A program made the position numbers and the translations under genes. From Anaerolineaceae bacterium (GTDB lineage Bacteria > Chloroflexota > Anaerolineae > Anaerolineales > Anaerolineaceae): a stretch of DNA of 64,000 nucleotides. Positions 16,267 to 26,000 of the stretch are shown piece by piece. The notes beneath the pieces are model-generated. The model was given only the letters and a program-made list of their open reading frames with translations, had not been told where the DNA came from and made no database searches. The stretch lies in contig JAENYZ010000002.1 of the NCBI GenBank assembly GCA_016841525.1, positions 268,078-332,077 on the forward strand, given 5' to 3'. The number at the start of each line of letters is the position of its first letter. The first letter of the stretch is position 1.

Positions 16267-17321
16267 GACTGATCCCCTTCATCTTCCAAACAAAGCACAT
16301 CACCCGGTTTAAAGTAAATCGTTAATTTATCTCCCACAGGCACTGGTTCGCTCAAGCTTACATTAAACAGGGGGATGCTTTCGTTGATCCTCATCGTCAG
16401 GTGATAGGCTTCCCCCTGGAATACCTGGTCAACAACCTCACCGGCGATCTGGTTAGGACAATGCGCTTCATTTCTGCATGCCCGTGTGGGTCTGAAAAGC
16501 AATGTTGCTTTCTCACCTATTTGCGGTGGATCCTGTTCACAGCTTGCCTGGATGATCCCCAAAGGTGTGTCCACTTTCAGCGGCGAGCGCTCAATCACAC
16601 GCCCTTCTATCAGGTTGCCAAGCCCAAAAAATTTTGCCACCCAAACGTTTTTGGGATGGTGATAAATCTCATGGGGTGCGCCGCTTTGTAAGATGACCCC
16701 ATCATGTAACAGCAGCAATCGGTCTGCAATCGCAAAAGCTTCTTCCTGGTCGTGGGTGACGTAAATGGCGGGCACTTTTGTGTCCCTGAGGATGCGGCGC
16801 AATTCTGTGCTGAGCTGTTCTCGAAGGCTGCGGTCGAGGGCACCTAAAGGTTCATCCAGCATCAATAAACGTGGCTGTGGTGCGAGTGCCCTGGCAAGGG
16901 CAACACGCTGCTGTTCACCGCCCGATAATTCCGTCACCTTTCGGTCAGCAAATCCACGCATATTGATGGTTTCCAGCGCGTTCGTGACGCTTTTTTGGAT
17001 TTCCTCCTGGGGACGATTTTGCATGCGGAGGCCAAAAGCGATATTTTCTGCGACATTTCGATGGGGAAAAAGGGCGTAGTCCTGGAACATCAAACCAAAA
17101 CGACGCTGGTGTGCCGGTGTCCCTGCCAGGTCCTGGCCATTCCAAATTACCCGTCCGCCTTCAGGTTCCTCGAGCCCAGCGATGATTCTGAGCAGCGTAC
17201 TTTTACCGCTGCCGGATGAACCTAAAAGGCAAATGGTCTCATCCTGCTCTACGACAAAAGAAATCTTCTTTAGAAGGGGTTTGCCCTCATATGATTTTTC
17301 GATATTTTCAACGGTTAGCAT
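16263..17321 (-). CDS. thiQ: ABC transporter ATPase, thiamine uptake (ThiQ-like)
   Basis: This is the energy-coupling subunit of the importer. It has 352 residues. Walker A is GSSGSGKSTLL, the signature is LSGGEQQRVALARAL, Walker B is LLMLDEPLGALD and the switch His is in YVTHDQEEAF. A C-terminal TOBE-type domain (about residues 240-350) makes it longer than Enterobacterial ThiQ (about 230) and closer to iron and polyamine importers, so sequence alone would not prove thiamine. The riboswitch and neighbouring thiN, thiB and thiP do. The start overlaps the thiP stop by one base. Confidence 0.9.
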   Translation of the reverse strand: MLTVENIEKSYEGKPLLKKISFVVEQDETICLLGSSGSGKSTLLRIIAGLEEPEGGRVIWNGQDLAGTPAHQRRFGLMFQDYALFPHRNVAENIAFGLRMQNRPQEEIQKSVTNALETINMRGFADRKVTELSGGEQQRVALARALAPQPRLLMLDEPLGALDRSLREQLSTELRRILRDTKVPAIYVTHDQEEAFAIADRLLLLHDGVILQSGAPHEIYHHPKNVWVAKFFGLGNLIEGRVIERSPLKVDTPLGIIQASCEQDPPQIGEKATLLFRPTRACRNEAHCPNQIAGEVVDQVFQGEAYHLTMRINESIPLFNVSLSEPVPVGDKLTIYFKPGDVLCLEDEGDQS

Positions 17322-19042
17322 TAGAAAATGTCCTTACCCGGGAGGCGAAGTCGTTCAATTACAAGGATACCACCCGCACAAACCACCATCAATATTGTGG
17401 ACATTGCCAGCGCCTGGCCGTAGTTCATGGCACCGGGTTGGGAAATGTAGCGGAAGATTGCTACCGGCAGAGTCGGGTATTCAGGCCTGGAAAGAAAGGT
17501 GCTGGCGCCAAATTCTCCAAGTGAGATCGTTAGCGCAAAAATGATCGCCACCAATATGGATGGTGCCATTAAAGGCAGATCTACCTCCCGCCAAACCCTG
17601 AATGGCGGTGCACCAAGTACTTTTGCAGCGCTTCTTAAGGAATAAGGAATGCTCTGCAGAGCAGGGCTGAGGGTTCGAACGACAAAGGGTAGGGCAACCA
17701 GGCTGTGAGCGATCGGCAGAAGAATTGGGAAATTGATATTACTGAAGGGTGGTCGATTGAAAACGATGATGAATCCCAGCCCTAATGTGATGGCGGATGC
17801 ACCTAAAGGCAGCATTAGCAATGGGTCGAGGATGTTGTTGATTGGGCTGGATTGCTGAAGGGCATAAGCAACGAGCAATCCGAAGAAGAGCGTAATTACA
17901 ATGGTTATCAGGGCAAACATAAAGGAATTTCTTGCCGCTGCAATCGGCGGCACGTAGAACAGGGAGCCGCGGCGGTTGATCCCCAATTCTTTGTAATAGT
18001 TCAGGGTAAAACCGCGCTCGATTTCGCCGCGTTCTCCCCGGTTTGGTTCCAGTTTGACAAAGGATCGCAAAGCAAGGGACGCCATGGGGGAAATTAGTAA
18101 ACTGAACAATGCGACCACAAGCAGGATCACTAAAATTTTTTCAAACCCTTTCCTGGGTTTTCGAACCCCTATTTCCTGTGCACGCGGTGAGATTGGCAGC
18201 GCTTGCTGGCCGCTTAACCTGCGATGTGCGATGGTAATAATTAATGTGCATACCAGCTGCAGGATGGAAAGGACGCTGGCGAGCGGCAGGTTAAGGAGAT
18301 GGAGAGCTTGAATATAAATTTCTACTTCAAGGGTTGCATACTGCGGGCCTCCCAACATCAGCACCACGCCAAAACTGGTGAAGTTGAATAAAAAAACCAA
18401 TAGTGTGGCAGCATATATTGAAGGTCTCAGCAAGGGCAGGGTGACCTCCTTGAAGGTCTGCCATGGGCTTGCGCCGAGAACTTTTGCAGCATGGGTCAGT
18501 CGGATGTTCTGCTTTGCCCAGGCATTGCTGACCACACGGATGACGATGGTGGTGTTGTAGAAAACATGCGCTGTCAGGATTGCCCCGAAGGTGTTTAGAA
18601 ACTGAATAGGGGGAGAGTCAAGATTGAATAAGAGCATCAAACCCAGGTTGATCCAGCCGCGAGGCCCTAATAGTGCGTTGAAGCCGGCGGCGACAACAAC
18701 TGTCGGTAAAATGAAGGGCAGTGTTGTTAATGTTCGTAAAGCTCTTTTTCCTGGAAAGCTGAAATGGGTGAATAACCAAGCCCCGGGCAAACCGATGACC
18801 AGGGTCAGCAGGGTCGATAGGGAAGCCTGGAAAACGGTAAACCTGAGGGGCGCCCAGATTTTATTAAGATTCAGTTCTGAGAAGGAAAATCCCCATCTCG
18901 GTGAAATTAACAGGTTGAACAAAGCCAGCAAGGGTTGGTAGAAAAAGTACCCGAGGAATATTGCAGGCAGGAGCCAAAAGGCTACTGCCCGCCAGGTGGG
19001 ATTTTTTGCCCAATTCCTTAATTGGTCAGCAAATGAACTCAA
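17321..19042 (-). CDS. thiP: ABC transporter permease with two fused membrane domains (ThiP-like)
   Basis: The protein has 573 residues and about twelve membrane helices in two homologous halves. Each half has an EAA-type loop that docks to the ATPase: AAKVLGASPWQTFKEV in the first half and AAKVLGAPPFRVWREV in the second. This two-domain architecture matches ThiP and FbpB. The ATG overlaps the thiB stop by four bases. It acts in the cytoplasmic membrane with ThiQ and the lipoprotein ThiB. Confidence 0.92.
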   Translation of the reverse strand: MSSFADQLRNWAKNPTWRAVAFWLLPAIFLGYFFYQPLLALFNLLISPRWGFSFSELNLNKIWAPLRFTVFQASLSTLLTLVIGLPGAWLFTHFSFPGKRALRTLTTLPFILPTVVVAAGFNALLGPRGWINLGLMLLFNLDSPPIQFLNTFGAILTAHVFYNTTIVIRVVSNAWAKQNIRLTHAAKVLGASPWQTFKEVTLPLLRPSIYAATLLVFLFNFTSFGVVLMLGGPQYATLEVEIYIQALHLLNLPLASVLSILQLVCTLIITIAHRRLSGQQALPISPRAQEIGVRKPRKGFEKILVILLVVALFSLLISPMASLALRSFVKLEPNRGERGEIERGFTLNYYKELGINRRGSLFYVPPIAAARNSFMFALITIVITLFFGLLVAYALQQSSPINNILDPLLMLPLGASAITLGLGFIIVFNRPPFSNINFPILLPIAHSLVALPFVVRTLSPALQSIPYSLRSAAKVLGAPPFRVWREVDLPLMAPSILVAIIFALTISLGEFGASTFLSRPEYPTLPVAIFRYISQPGAMNYGQALAMSTILMVVCAGGILVIERLRLPGKDIF

Positions 19043-20112
19043 GGTAAGACGGTCTCCATCCAGGCTTCAATCCAGGCTTCACGGTTTTCATCAATCAGCT
19101 CAGGGGCTAATGTGGCGGGTTGGTCGGGTATCTGAATATTTTCTACAAATGCCTCTGGAAGCTGCGCATCCGGGTTGACAGGGAAAACGAACATTTGCAT
19201 CGGGATGTCCTCCTGGAAGGGAGGGCTGAGCATAAAGTCCACAAATTTTTCTGCCAGGTCACGGTTGGGTGTGCCTTTGAGAATGCCGACAAATTCGATT
19301 TGCCTGAAGCAGGTGTTGGCTCCAATGATGGAAGCTGTTGGGGCTTCATCTAAGGGTGTTTCGGCAAAGATGACCTCGGCGGCGGGGCTGGAACCGTAGG
19401 AAACCACCATGGGCTGTGGCCCCTGGCCAGTGGAACCACTGAAGTTTGAGTAATAGGCAGTTTCCCAGTCGCTGGCGACAACCAGGCCATTTTGTGAAAG
19501 CTCTGCCCAGAAATCCAGGTAGCCTTCTTGTCCAAATTGGGCGATGGTTGCCATCAGGAAAGCCAGCCCTGGTGAAGAGGTGGCAGGGTTTTCGGTAACA
19601 AGTAAGCCCTCATACTCAGGTTGGGTCAGGGCTTCGAGGGATTCGGGCACAGCCAGGTTGTTCGTTTCAAAATAGGCTTTATCGTAGTTGATGCATACAT
19701 CCCCATAGTCCACAGGGAGGGCATTGTTGGTGGGATCCAGTTTGAATTGGTCAGGAATATTTTCCAGCAAAGGGAATGCATAGGGTTCAAAAATATCTTC
19801 CTGCAGTGCTCGCGTGAGGAAAGTGTTATCAATGCCGTAAAATACATCCGCTAAGGGGTTGTCCCTGGAGAGGATTGCCTGATTCAACGCTGATCCCGTA
19901 TCGCCGCTGCGAATGAAACTGATGTCAACATTGTTCTCGCTTTCGAATTGGGCGATCAGGTCTTCACTGACGGCAAAGGAGTCGTGGGTCATGACCCGTA
20001 GTGTACGCGTCTCACCAGGTGCCGCTGTTTCTTGCGGTGAACATCCTGCCAGAATCAATGCAAGAATCAATACAACTACCAGGTGGTGAATTTGTCTTTT
20101 TTGAATAAACAT
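19039..20112 (-). CDS. thiB: Thiamine ABC transporter substrate-binding lipoprotein (ThiB-like)
   Basis: The ATG at 20112 follows a strong GGAGG site that lies inside the last codons of thiN. This gives 357 residues. The signal peptide ends in the lipobox LILAGC, so the mature protein is lipid-anchored. The mature start (TLRVMTHDSFAVSEDLIAQF) is characteristic of ThiB, as are DVFYGIDNTFLTRAL, PVDYGDVCINYD and the NPATSSPGLAFL block. A longer reading to 20148 would have no ribosome site and would overlap thiN. Confidence 0.93.
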   Translation of the reverse strand: MFIQKRQIHHLVVVLILALILAGCSPQETAAPGETRTLRVMTHDSFAVSEDLIAQFESENNVDISFIRSGDTGSALNQAILSRDNPLADVFYGIDNTFLTRALQEDIFEPYAFPLLENIPDQFKLDPTNNALPVDYGDVCINYDKAYFETNNLAVPESLEALTQPEYEGLLVTENPATSSPGLAFLMATIAQFGQEGYLDFWAELSQNGLVVASDWETAYYSNFSGSTGQGPQPMVVSYGSSPAAEVIFAETPLDEAPTASIIGANTCFRQIEFVGILKGTPNRDLAEKFVDFMLSPPFQEDIPMQMFVFPVNPDAQLPEAFVENIQIPDQPATLAPELIDENREAWIEAWMETVLP

Positions 20113-20113
20113 A

Positions 20114-20785
20114 TCAACCCCTCCTTTCATATTCGGTTGTTGTTTCATGAATACATAATAACAAACCTTTTTCCATGGTGATGGTCGCTTCTGTACCAGT
20201 CAAACGGTTGCTGATGCCGCGAGTCTGATCCGGGTAGAGTGTTTCGTTTTCTAGCGGGTATTTTAATCCTGAGGTTGTGATGCCTTCAGCAGGTCCGTTG
20301 ATGGGGAGCAGTGAAACGAGCTGACCCGGTTTACCTGAAAGCAAAGCCTGCTCTCGAATCAGGAAGACATCTCTTTTCCCGTCGACAAGGTGGGTGTCAA
20401 TACCTCGCAAATCATCCCGTGTCAGCAAGAAGATGTTGGCAAGGGTTTGATCGATGCGGTTTCCAAGTGCAGCGACGATCCAGATGGTTTTGGGATTCAT
20501 CTCGATAGCAGCCTGGATGGCAAGCTCAAGGTCGTTTTGGTCTTTATCGGTGGGGAATTTTCGAATTTCTGTTTTCTTTTCTCGGTAGGTCTGCAAGGTA
20601 GCATCATCAATCGAATCGAGGTCGCCGATGATCAGGTCAGGCTCTAAATTCAGGGGGATCATATGATTCAATCCACCGTCTACTGCGATCAGGAAATCAG
20701 CATCCCCCAGTTTTTTGGCAAGCGCTTTTGGTTTTGGCAATTCCCCATTTGCAAAAAGGACAATTTTTTCGTGTTTTGGGCTCAT
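20114..20785 (-). CDS. thiN: Thiamine pyrophosphokinase
   Basis: This enzyme converts imported thiamine to thiamine diphosphate with ATP. It has 223 residues from the ATG at 20785. An ATG at 20806 is in frame but lies within the terminator stem. Motifs are AVDGGLNHM, LIIGDLDSID, FPTDKDQNDLELA and GNRIDQTLAN, covering the metal and ATP sites of the family. The gene sits directly behind a TPP riboswitch and ends one base before thiB. The likely ribosome site (AAAGGG) is inside the 3' arm of the terminator hairpin, so termination and ribosome access are probably linked. Confidence 0.95.
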   Translation of the reverse strand: MSPKHEKIVLFANGELPKPKALAKKLGDADFLIAVDGGLNHMIPLNLEPDLIIGDLDSIDDATLQTYREKKTEIRKFPTDKDQNDLELAIQAAIEMNPKTIWIVAALGNRIDQTLANIFLLTRDDLRGIDTHLVDGKRDVFLIREQALLSGKPGQLVSLLPINGPAEGITTSGLKYPLENETLYPDQTRGISNRLTGTEATITMEKGLLLCIHETTTEYERRG

Positions 20786-20822
20786 AAAAATAAAACACCC
20801 TTTCATTTTATGGAGGGTGTTT
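20785..20822 (-). terminator. Riboswitch-controlled terminator before thiN
   Basis: AAACACCCT and AGGGTGTTT form a 9-bp stem with a 12-base loop, followed on the minus strand by TATTTTT. It lies about 15 bases after the TPP aptamer and immediately before the thiN start, the standard position for a TPP-controlled expression platform. Confidence 0.85.
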
Positions 20823-20834
20823 GTGTCGTTGCAA

Positions 20835-20930
20835 TCTCATCCCTCCGCCGGCATTATCCGGATCAGGTCTTGCGGGTCGAAGATTTGCATCTTCCTCTCA
20901 GCCTGTGTGATCAGGCTCCCCGTTCAACTG
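20835..20930 (-). ncRNA. TPP (THI-box) riboswitch
   Basis: The minus-strand RNA has the conserved TPP aptamer elements in order: GGGGAGCC, CTGAGAGG, the ACCC junction, CCTGATCCGGATAATGCCGG and GGAGGGATGAG. It precedes a terminator and thiN-thiB-thiP-thiQ. By analogy with known TPP switches, ligand binding should promote termination and shut down thiamine uptake. Confidence 0.97.
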
Positions 20931-20954
20931 TCATGATTATTTTATTATGTTGAT

Positions 20955-20984
20955 ATCCTACCACATGTGGGGCTTTGTAGTCAA
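20955..20984 (-). promoter_or_regulatory. Promoter of the thiamine operon
   Basis: On the minus strand TTGACT and TAGGAT are separated by 18 bases. Transcription would start about 15-20 bases before the riboswitch aptamer. Confidence 0.7.
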
Positions 20985-21059
20985 TTAAAACCAGGGTAAC
21001 GACGGGAATAGTGGATAACTTTCAATTGCTATTGCACCTTGGAACTGTTCAACCAAGAA

Positions 21060-21081
21060 GGGTAGGGACAGATCCCTACCC
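21060..21081. repeat. Short perfect inverted repeat
   Basis: GGGTAGGG and CCCTACCC flank a six-base loop in the long gap between the thiamine operon and csbD. There is no clear U-tract. It resembles a REP-type scattered palindrome. I see no gene in the rest of 20985-21230. Confidence 0.5.
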
Positions 21082-21232
21082 CTACAAAAATTTTAACAAA
21101 TATAAAAATGTATTGATTAAATGAAATCGCTTTTGCTTCGATGAAGTGCACTGCCAGTAATGTCTAAAAGCAGCAATTGTGGTTTGTTTTTCATTACACT
21201 GTTTTTTGATTAAATTGATGAAAACCAGATCT

Positions 21233-21270
21233 TAAAAACCATAGAGACACTTGGGTAGCATCTCTATGGT
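21233..21270 (-). terminator. Intrinsic terminator after csbD
   Basis: ACCATAGAGA and TCTCTATGGT form a perfect 10-bp stem. The minus strand then reads TTTTTAAG. It sits 75 bases after the csbD stop. Confidence 0.8.
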
Positions 21271-21344
21271 GATGTATTGAACCAAACCGATGTAATTAAT
21301 TTATCATTTGAACAGAAAAATTAAATCGTTCAGTTTTGAGAGAG

Positions 21345-21548
21345 TTATTCTTTGCCAGTCAGAAATTCGTTAACTTCTGATTCTGCTTTTGAGCGTGTTA
21401 TCTCGTATTTCTCCTGGATGACACCAACCAATTGGTCAAATTGACCTGAGACCTTATCCAGATCATCGTCGGTCAATTCTCCCCATTTTTCTTTAGCTTT
21501 GCCTCGCAATTGATTCCATTGCGATTTCATCATTGTTGATAGATCCAT
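21345..21548 (-). CDS. CsbD family stress protein
   Basis: This 67-residue hydrophilic, helix-forming protein has the CsbD core QLRGKAKEKWGELTDDDL followed by KVSGQFDQLVGVIQEKY. AGAAAGG precedes the ATG. The family is abundant in general stress responses, but no activity is known. It is a single-gene unit with its own terminator. Confidence 0.92.
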   Translation of the reverse strand: MDLSTMMKSQWNQLRGKAKEKWGELTDDDLDKVSGQFDQLVGVIQEKYEITRSKAESEVNEFLTGKE

Positions 21549-21858
21549 GTTTTTCCTTTCTTGACATTTTACGTTTGACGTTTTTGTTTATAAATTAATT
21601 CTATTTGGGATTTTTTCTCTTAGGGAAAGGTTTTGGTTTGAGATGGGTTTGTTTTGCGTTCATAAGGATAGGAATGAAATAAAATTAATCACAGTAAAAA
21701 CCTTTTATGACCCGATCTTGCCATTGATTATTAATTCTCCGGGTACCTAATTGGCGATTAAATTCCTGGAATTAAGGCCTTGTCTTCTATGTGTAGAACA
21801 GCCTGACAGAGTATACTAAAATTATTCAAGTATTAATCAATCTACACTGGAGGTGGCT

Positions 21859-22563
21859 GTGAGTTTACATATCGGTGCTAAAGATGGTCAGATTGCAAAG
21901 AGCATTCTCTTGCCAGGCGATCCCTTGCGAGCAAAATTCATTGCTGAACAACTTCTGGATGGGGCTGAATGCTTCAACCAGGTGCGGGGAATGTATGGGT
22001 ATACGGGAACATACAAAGGCAAACGCGTTTCAGTGATGGGTACCGGCATGGGGATGCCTTCGCATTCGATCTATGTCCATGAGCTGATTGTCGACTATCA
22101 GGTGGAAAATTTAGTCCGTGTTGGCACCTGTGGCGCGATCCAAAAAGATTTAAAGATTGGGGATATTGTCCTGGCGATGACAGCGTCAACGGATTCTCAA
22201 ATGAACAAGTTGGCATTTAATGGGATTGACTTTGCACCCAGCGCTAATTTTGATTTATTGCTTTCAGCCTGGCAAGCGGCACAGGCGCGAGGCTTGAAGG
22301 TTAATGTGGGTGGTATCTTGAGCTCGGACGTGTTCTACAATGATGAGAATCCCGATTGGTGGCAGATCCTGGAAAAATTCGGCATCATGGTGGTGGAGAT
22401 GGAAACAAGTGCGCTTTACAGCCTGGCAGCAAGTTTCAATACCAGGGCGCTTTCAATTCTGACGGTGAGTGACAATATCCAGACTGGTGAAAATGCATCC
22501 CACCAGCAGCGCGAGCAGGGCTTTTTAGCTATGGCAGAATTGGCTTTGGAGATTGTGCCTTAG
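21859..22563 (+). CDS. deoD: Purine-nucleoside phosphorylase (DeoD type)
   Basis: This enzyme cleaves purine (deoxy)nucleosides with phosphate in nucleotide salvage. It has 234 residues. Motifs are [13 protein letters not shown] (phosphate site), [32 protein letters not shown] (ribose-binding Glu) and LTVSDN with the catalytic Asp. The GGAGGT site best fits the GTG at 21859, and an in-frame GTG at 21853 would overlap it. A TATACT box lies about 60 bases upstream. Confidence 0.93.
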   Translation: MSLHIGAKDGQIAKSILLPGDPLRAKFIAEQLLDGAECFNQVRGMYGYTGTYKGKRVSVMGTGMGMPSHSIYVHELIVDYQVENLVRVGTCGAIQKDLKIGDIVLAMTASTDSQMNKLAFNGIDFAPSANFDLLLSAWQAAQARGLKVNVGGILSSDVFYNDENPDWWQILEKFGIMVVEMETSALYSLAASFNTRALSILTVSDNIQTGENASHQQREQGFLAMAELALEIVP

Positions 22564-22953
22564 CATCTATGATTGCAAGAAATGATGCAGTGGCGATTTA
22601 GGATTCGCTATTGGTCTGTGTCTGAGCTAAAGTATAAGCCTGCTGCTGTGCTTAAAAGTATGCCGTTTGTTCATAAGTGAAGTTCAGATTATCAAGAATT
22701 GCAAGTTTATAGAAGCTTGCAATCCCAAAGTCCCATACTTTTCCCGCTGTTAATAAATTAACAAAGCGGTTTTTGAAAAATGAGTTACACTGCGGAGATA
22801 TTTATCAATAAACCAATGCATTTATCGAATAAATGGGGTAGAATACCCCTGCTTCAGAAACGGGATTTTTAGGTAAAATCAAATTGTGAAATTATCTGCT
22901 TTGAGAGGGAGTTTGAACAAATCAAGATTCATAACAGAAAAAATCAACTTTGC
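22564..22953. other. Intergenic region before the rpoB promoter
   Basis: About 390 AT-rich bases hold no supported ORF. A small GGGGTAGAATACCCC palindrome lies near 22850. The rplJ-rplL pair that usually precedes rpoB is absent. Confidence 0.5.
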
Positions 22954-22982
22954 TTGACTCTTGTGTTTCATTTTGCTATAAT
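22954..22982 (+). promoter_or_regulatory. Near-consensus promoter of rpoB
   Basis: TTGACT (22954-22959), a 17-base spacer and a perfect TATAAT (22977-22982). The predicted 5' leader is about 80 bases. Confidence 0.85.
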
Positions 22983-23071
22983 GATAACTTGCGCTTTGCG
23001 CTGATTAATCTATTTAAACAGATGTTTTTTATGTCAAAATCCCGGCAACCATAGTTTCCCAGGAGAGTTTA

Positions 23072-26000
23072 ATGGCAGATTTATTGCCCGTCAAATCATA
23101 CAGACGTATTCCGGTTGGATTAGACTTACCGAAATTAATACAAGTCCAAATGGATTCCTTTGAGCGGCTTAAGCGAGAAGGATTTCATAGTTTATTCGCA
23201 GAAGTTTCCCCGATCGAATCTTACAACAAGGGAATGCAGTTATATTTCCCCACAGGTGATGACTTTTCAAAAGAGTGGGATCTTAAGTACTGGTACGAAG
23301 ACCCCAAGAATACCATTGAGGAATGCCTTGAGCGTGACTTAACTTATGCGTCACCTTTATATGTGACCGTGTTATTAAAAGGAAAAGAAATCCCTGAACC
23401 GATCAAACAGGACCTTTTCATGGGTGATTTCCCCGAGATGACCCCCAAGGGTACCTTCATTATAAACGGCACCGAGCGTGTTGTGGTCAATCAGTTGATC
23501 CGATCACCTGGTGTGTATTTTGAACGAGAGCTTGACCGAGCAACCGGGCGCTACCTTTCAACAGCAAAGATGATCCCTGACCGCGGCGCCTGGATGGAAT
23601 TTGAAACCCGCAAGCATGATTATATCATTATTAAATTTAACCGACGCCGAACAACACCGATCACGGTGTTCTTGCGTGCCCTGGCTGAAGTTGATGACGG
23701 AATACCATTAGAAGACAGCCCAATCAAAACTGGCTCTGATGAAGAATTGATGGCGTTGTTTGAAGATGTCGATAACAATCCAGATCGACCTTTCATCGCT
23801 TCATCCATCAACCAGGAACCTGACTGGGACCTATCTGATGGGAAGACAGTTGCACAGGCAGCTTTGATTGAATTCTTCAAACGTTTACGTCCTGGCGACC
23901 CGCCAACATTAGAAAACGCAAAAGAATTCCTTGAGGAACAACTTTTTGACTATCGACGTTATGACCTTGAAAGGGTCGGGCGTTATAAATTAAATCAAAA
24001 ACTGGATCAGGACATCCCGATCAGTCATCGAACAATTACGAAGTCTGATATTGTTTTGCTTGTTCGCCGAATGATTGAGATCAACAACGGCGTTGAACGC
24101 GGGGATGATATTGATCACCTTGGCAATCGCCGTGTAAAAACTGTGGGTGAGCTCATCCAGAATAAACTGCGTGTTGGCTTGCGACGGATGGAACGTGTCA
24201 TTCGTGAGCGTATGTCAATTCGCGATCAGGATCAGGTTTCACCAACCAGTTTGGTAAATATTCGTCCAGTTGTGGCATCGCTGCGAGAATTCTTTGGATC
24301 CAGCCAGTTATCCCAATTCATGGAAGAGACAAACCCGCTCTCCGAGCTGCGGCACAAACGAACGCTGTCAGCTTTAGGTCCGGGTGGCTTGCGCCGTGAA
24401 CGCGCTGGGTTTGACGTTCGTGACGTGCACCATACGCACTACGGGCGTATTTGCCCGATTGAGACACCAGAAGGTCCAAACATTGGTTTGATTGGTCGTA
24501 TGGCAACGTATGCCACAGTGAATGAATACGGCTTTATTGAAACACCCTATCGCAAAGTTCTTAAATCCCTCAAGCCCTCGGATGATCTCCTTGGTCGTGA
24601 ATTGCGGGAAGATATCAAAGATCCTGAAACTGACGAAGTGGTTGCAGAGAAGGGTGAAAGAATAACAGAAGCGCTGGCTAAGAAACTGTCAAAGCTGGAA
24701 CGTGACAGGATTTTGGTGACGCCTTTTGTGACTGATGATTATCAATATTTGTCCGCAGACCGCGAAGACAAATTTGTGATTGCCCAGGCTAATGCGCCAT
24801 TGAATGAACATAATGAGTTCATGCGACGTGTTTCTTGCCGCTATCACTCCGGGTTCAAGATCAGCACCCCTGAAGAAATCGACTATATGGATGTGGCACC
24901 GCAGCAGATTGTGGGTGTAAGCGCTGCCTTGATCCCATTCCTTGAGCATGATGATGCGAACCGGGCTTTGATGGGCTCCAACATGATGGCGCAAGCCGTC
25001 CCGCTGGTGAGACCGGAAATCCCGATTGTTTCTACGGGTATGGAAGCGCATTCTGCAATAGACTCAGGTCAGCTTGTTGTCGCTGAGGAAGATGGCGAAG
25101 TTGTTTCTGTTACCGGGCGGATGATCAAGGTTCGAGAGAGCGACGGCAACATTCGCATTTATAACTTGCAGAAATATCGCCGTTCGAACCAATCAACCTG
25201 TATTGACCAGCGCCCGGCCGTTATCAAAGGCCAGCGGGTGAAGAAGGGGCAGATCATTGGCGATTCATCCTCATCCGTTGACGGCAATTTAGCCCTTGGG
25301 CAGAATGTCCTGATAGCTTTTGTCTCCTGGGAAGGCGGCAACTTTGAGGATGCGATCCTGATTTCCGAGAAATTGGTTCAGGAAGATCGCTATACCTCTG
25401 TTCACATTGAGAAGCACGAAGTAGAAGCACGTGATACCAAACTTGGCCCCGAGGAGATCACCCGGGATATACCCAATGTTGGCGAAGAGACCATTCGCAA
25501 CCTCGACGAACATGGCATCATCCGCATTGGAGCAGAAGTCGGTCCCAATGACATCCTTGTCGGCAAAATTACACCAAAGGGTGAAAAAGAATTGACACCT
25601 GAAGAACGACTGCTCAGGGCAATCTTTGGTGAAAAATCACGCGATGTCAAAGATACCTCCTTACGCATGCCCCATGGTGAAAAGGGGACGGTTGTTGATG
25701 TAAAAGTCTTCACTCGTGAGGAGAACTCCGATCTCAAAGCCGGCGTGGATATGATGGTCCGTGTGTCCGTTGCCCAAAGGCGAAAGGTCACGGAAGGTGA
25801 CAAGATGGCTGGACGGCACGGAAACAAGGGTGTCATCTCGATGGTGGTTCCTGTTGAAGACATGCCATTCCTAGAAAATGGACGTCCGATTGAGATCATT
25901 TTGAATCCTTTGAGTGTGCCTGGTCGTATGAACCTGGGTCAGCTGCTTGAAGTTCACCTTGGCTGGGCTGCCGAACGTCTTGCTTTCAGAGCCCTGACCC

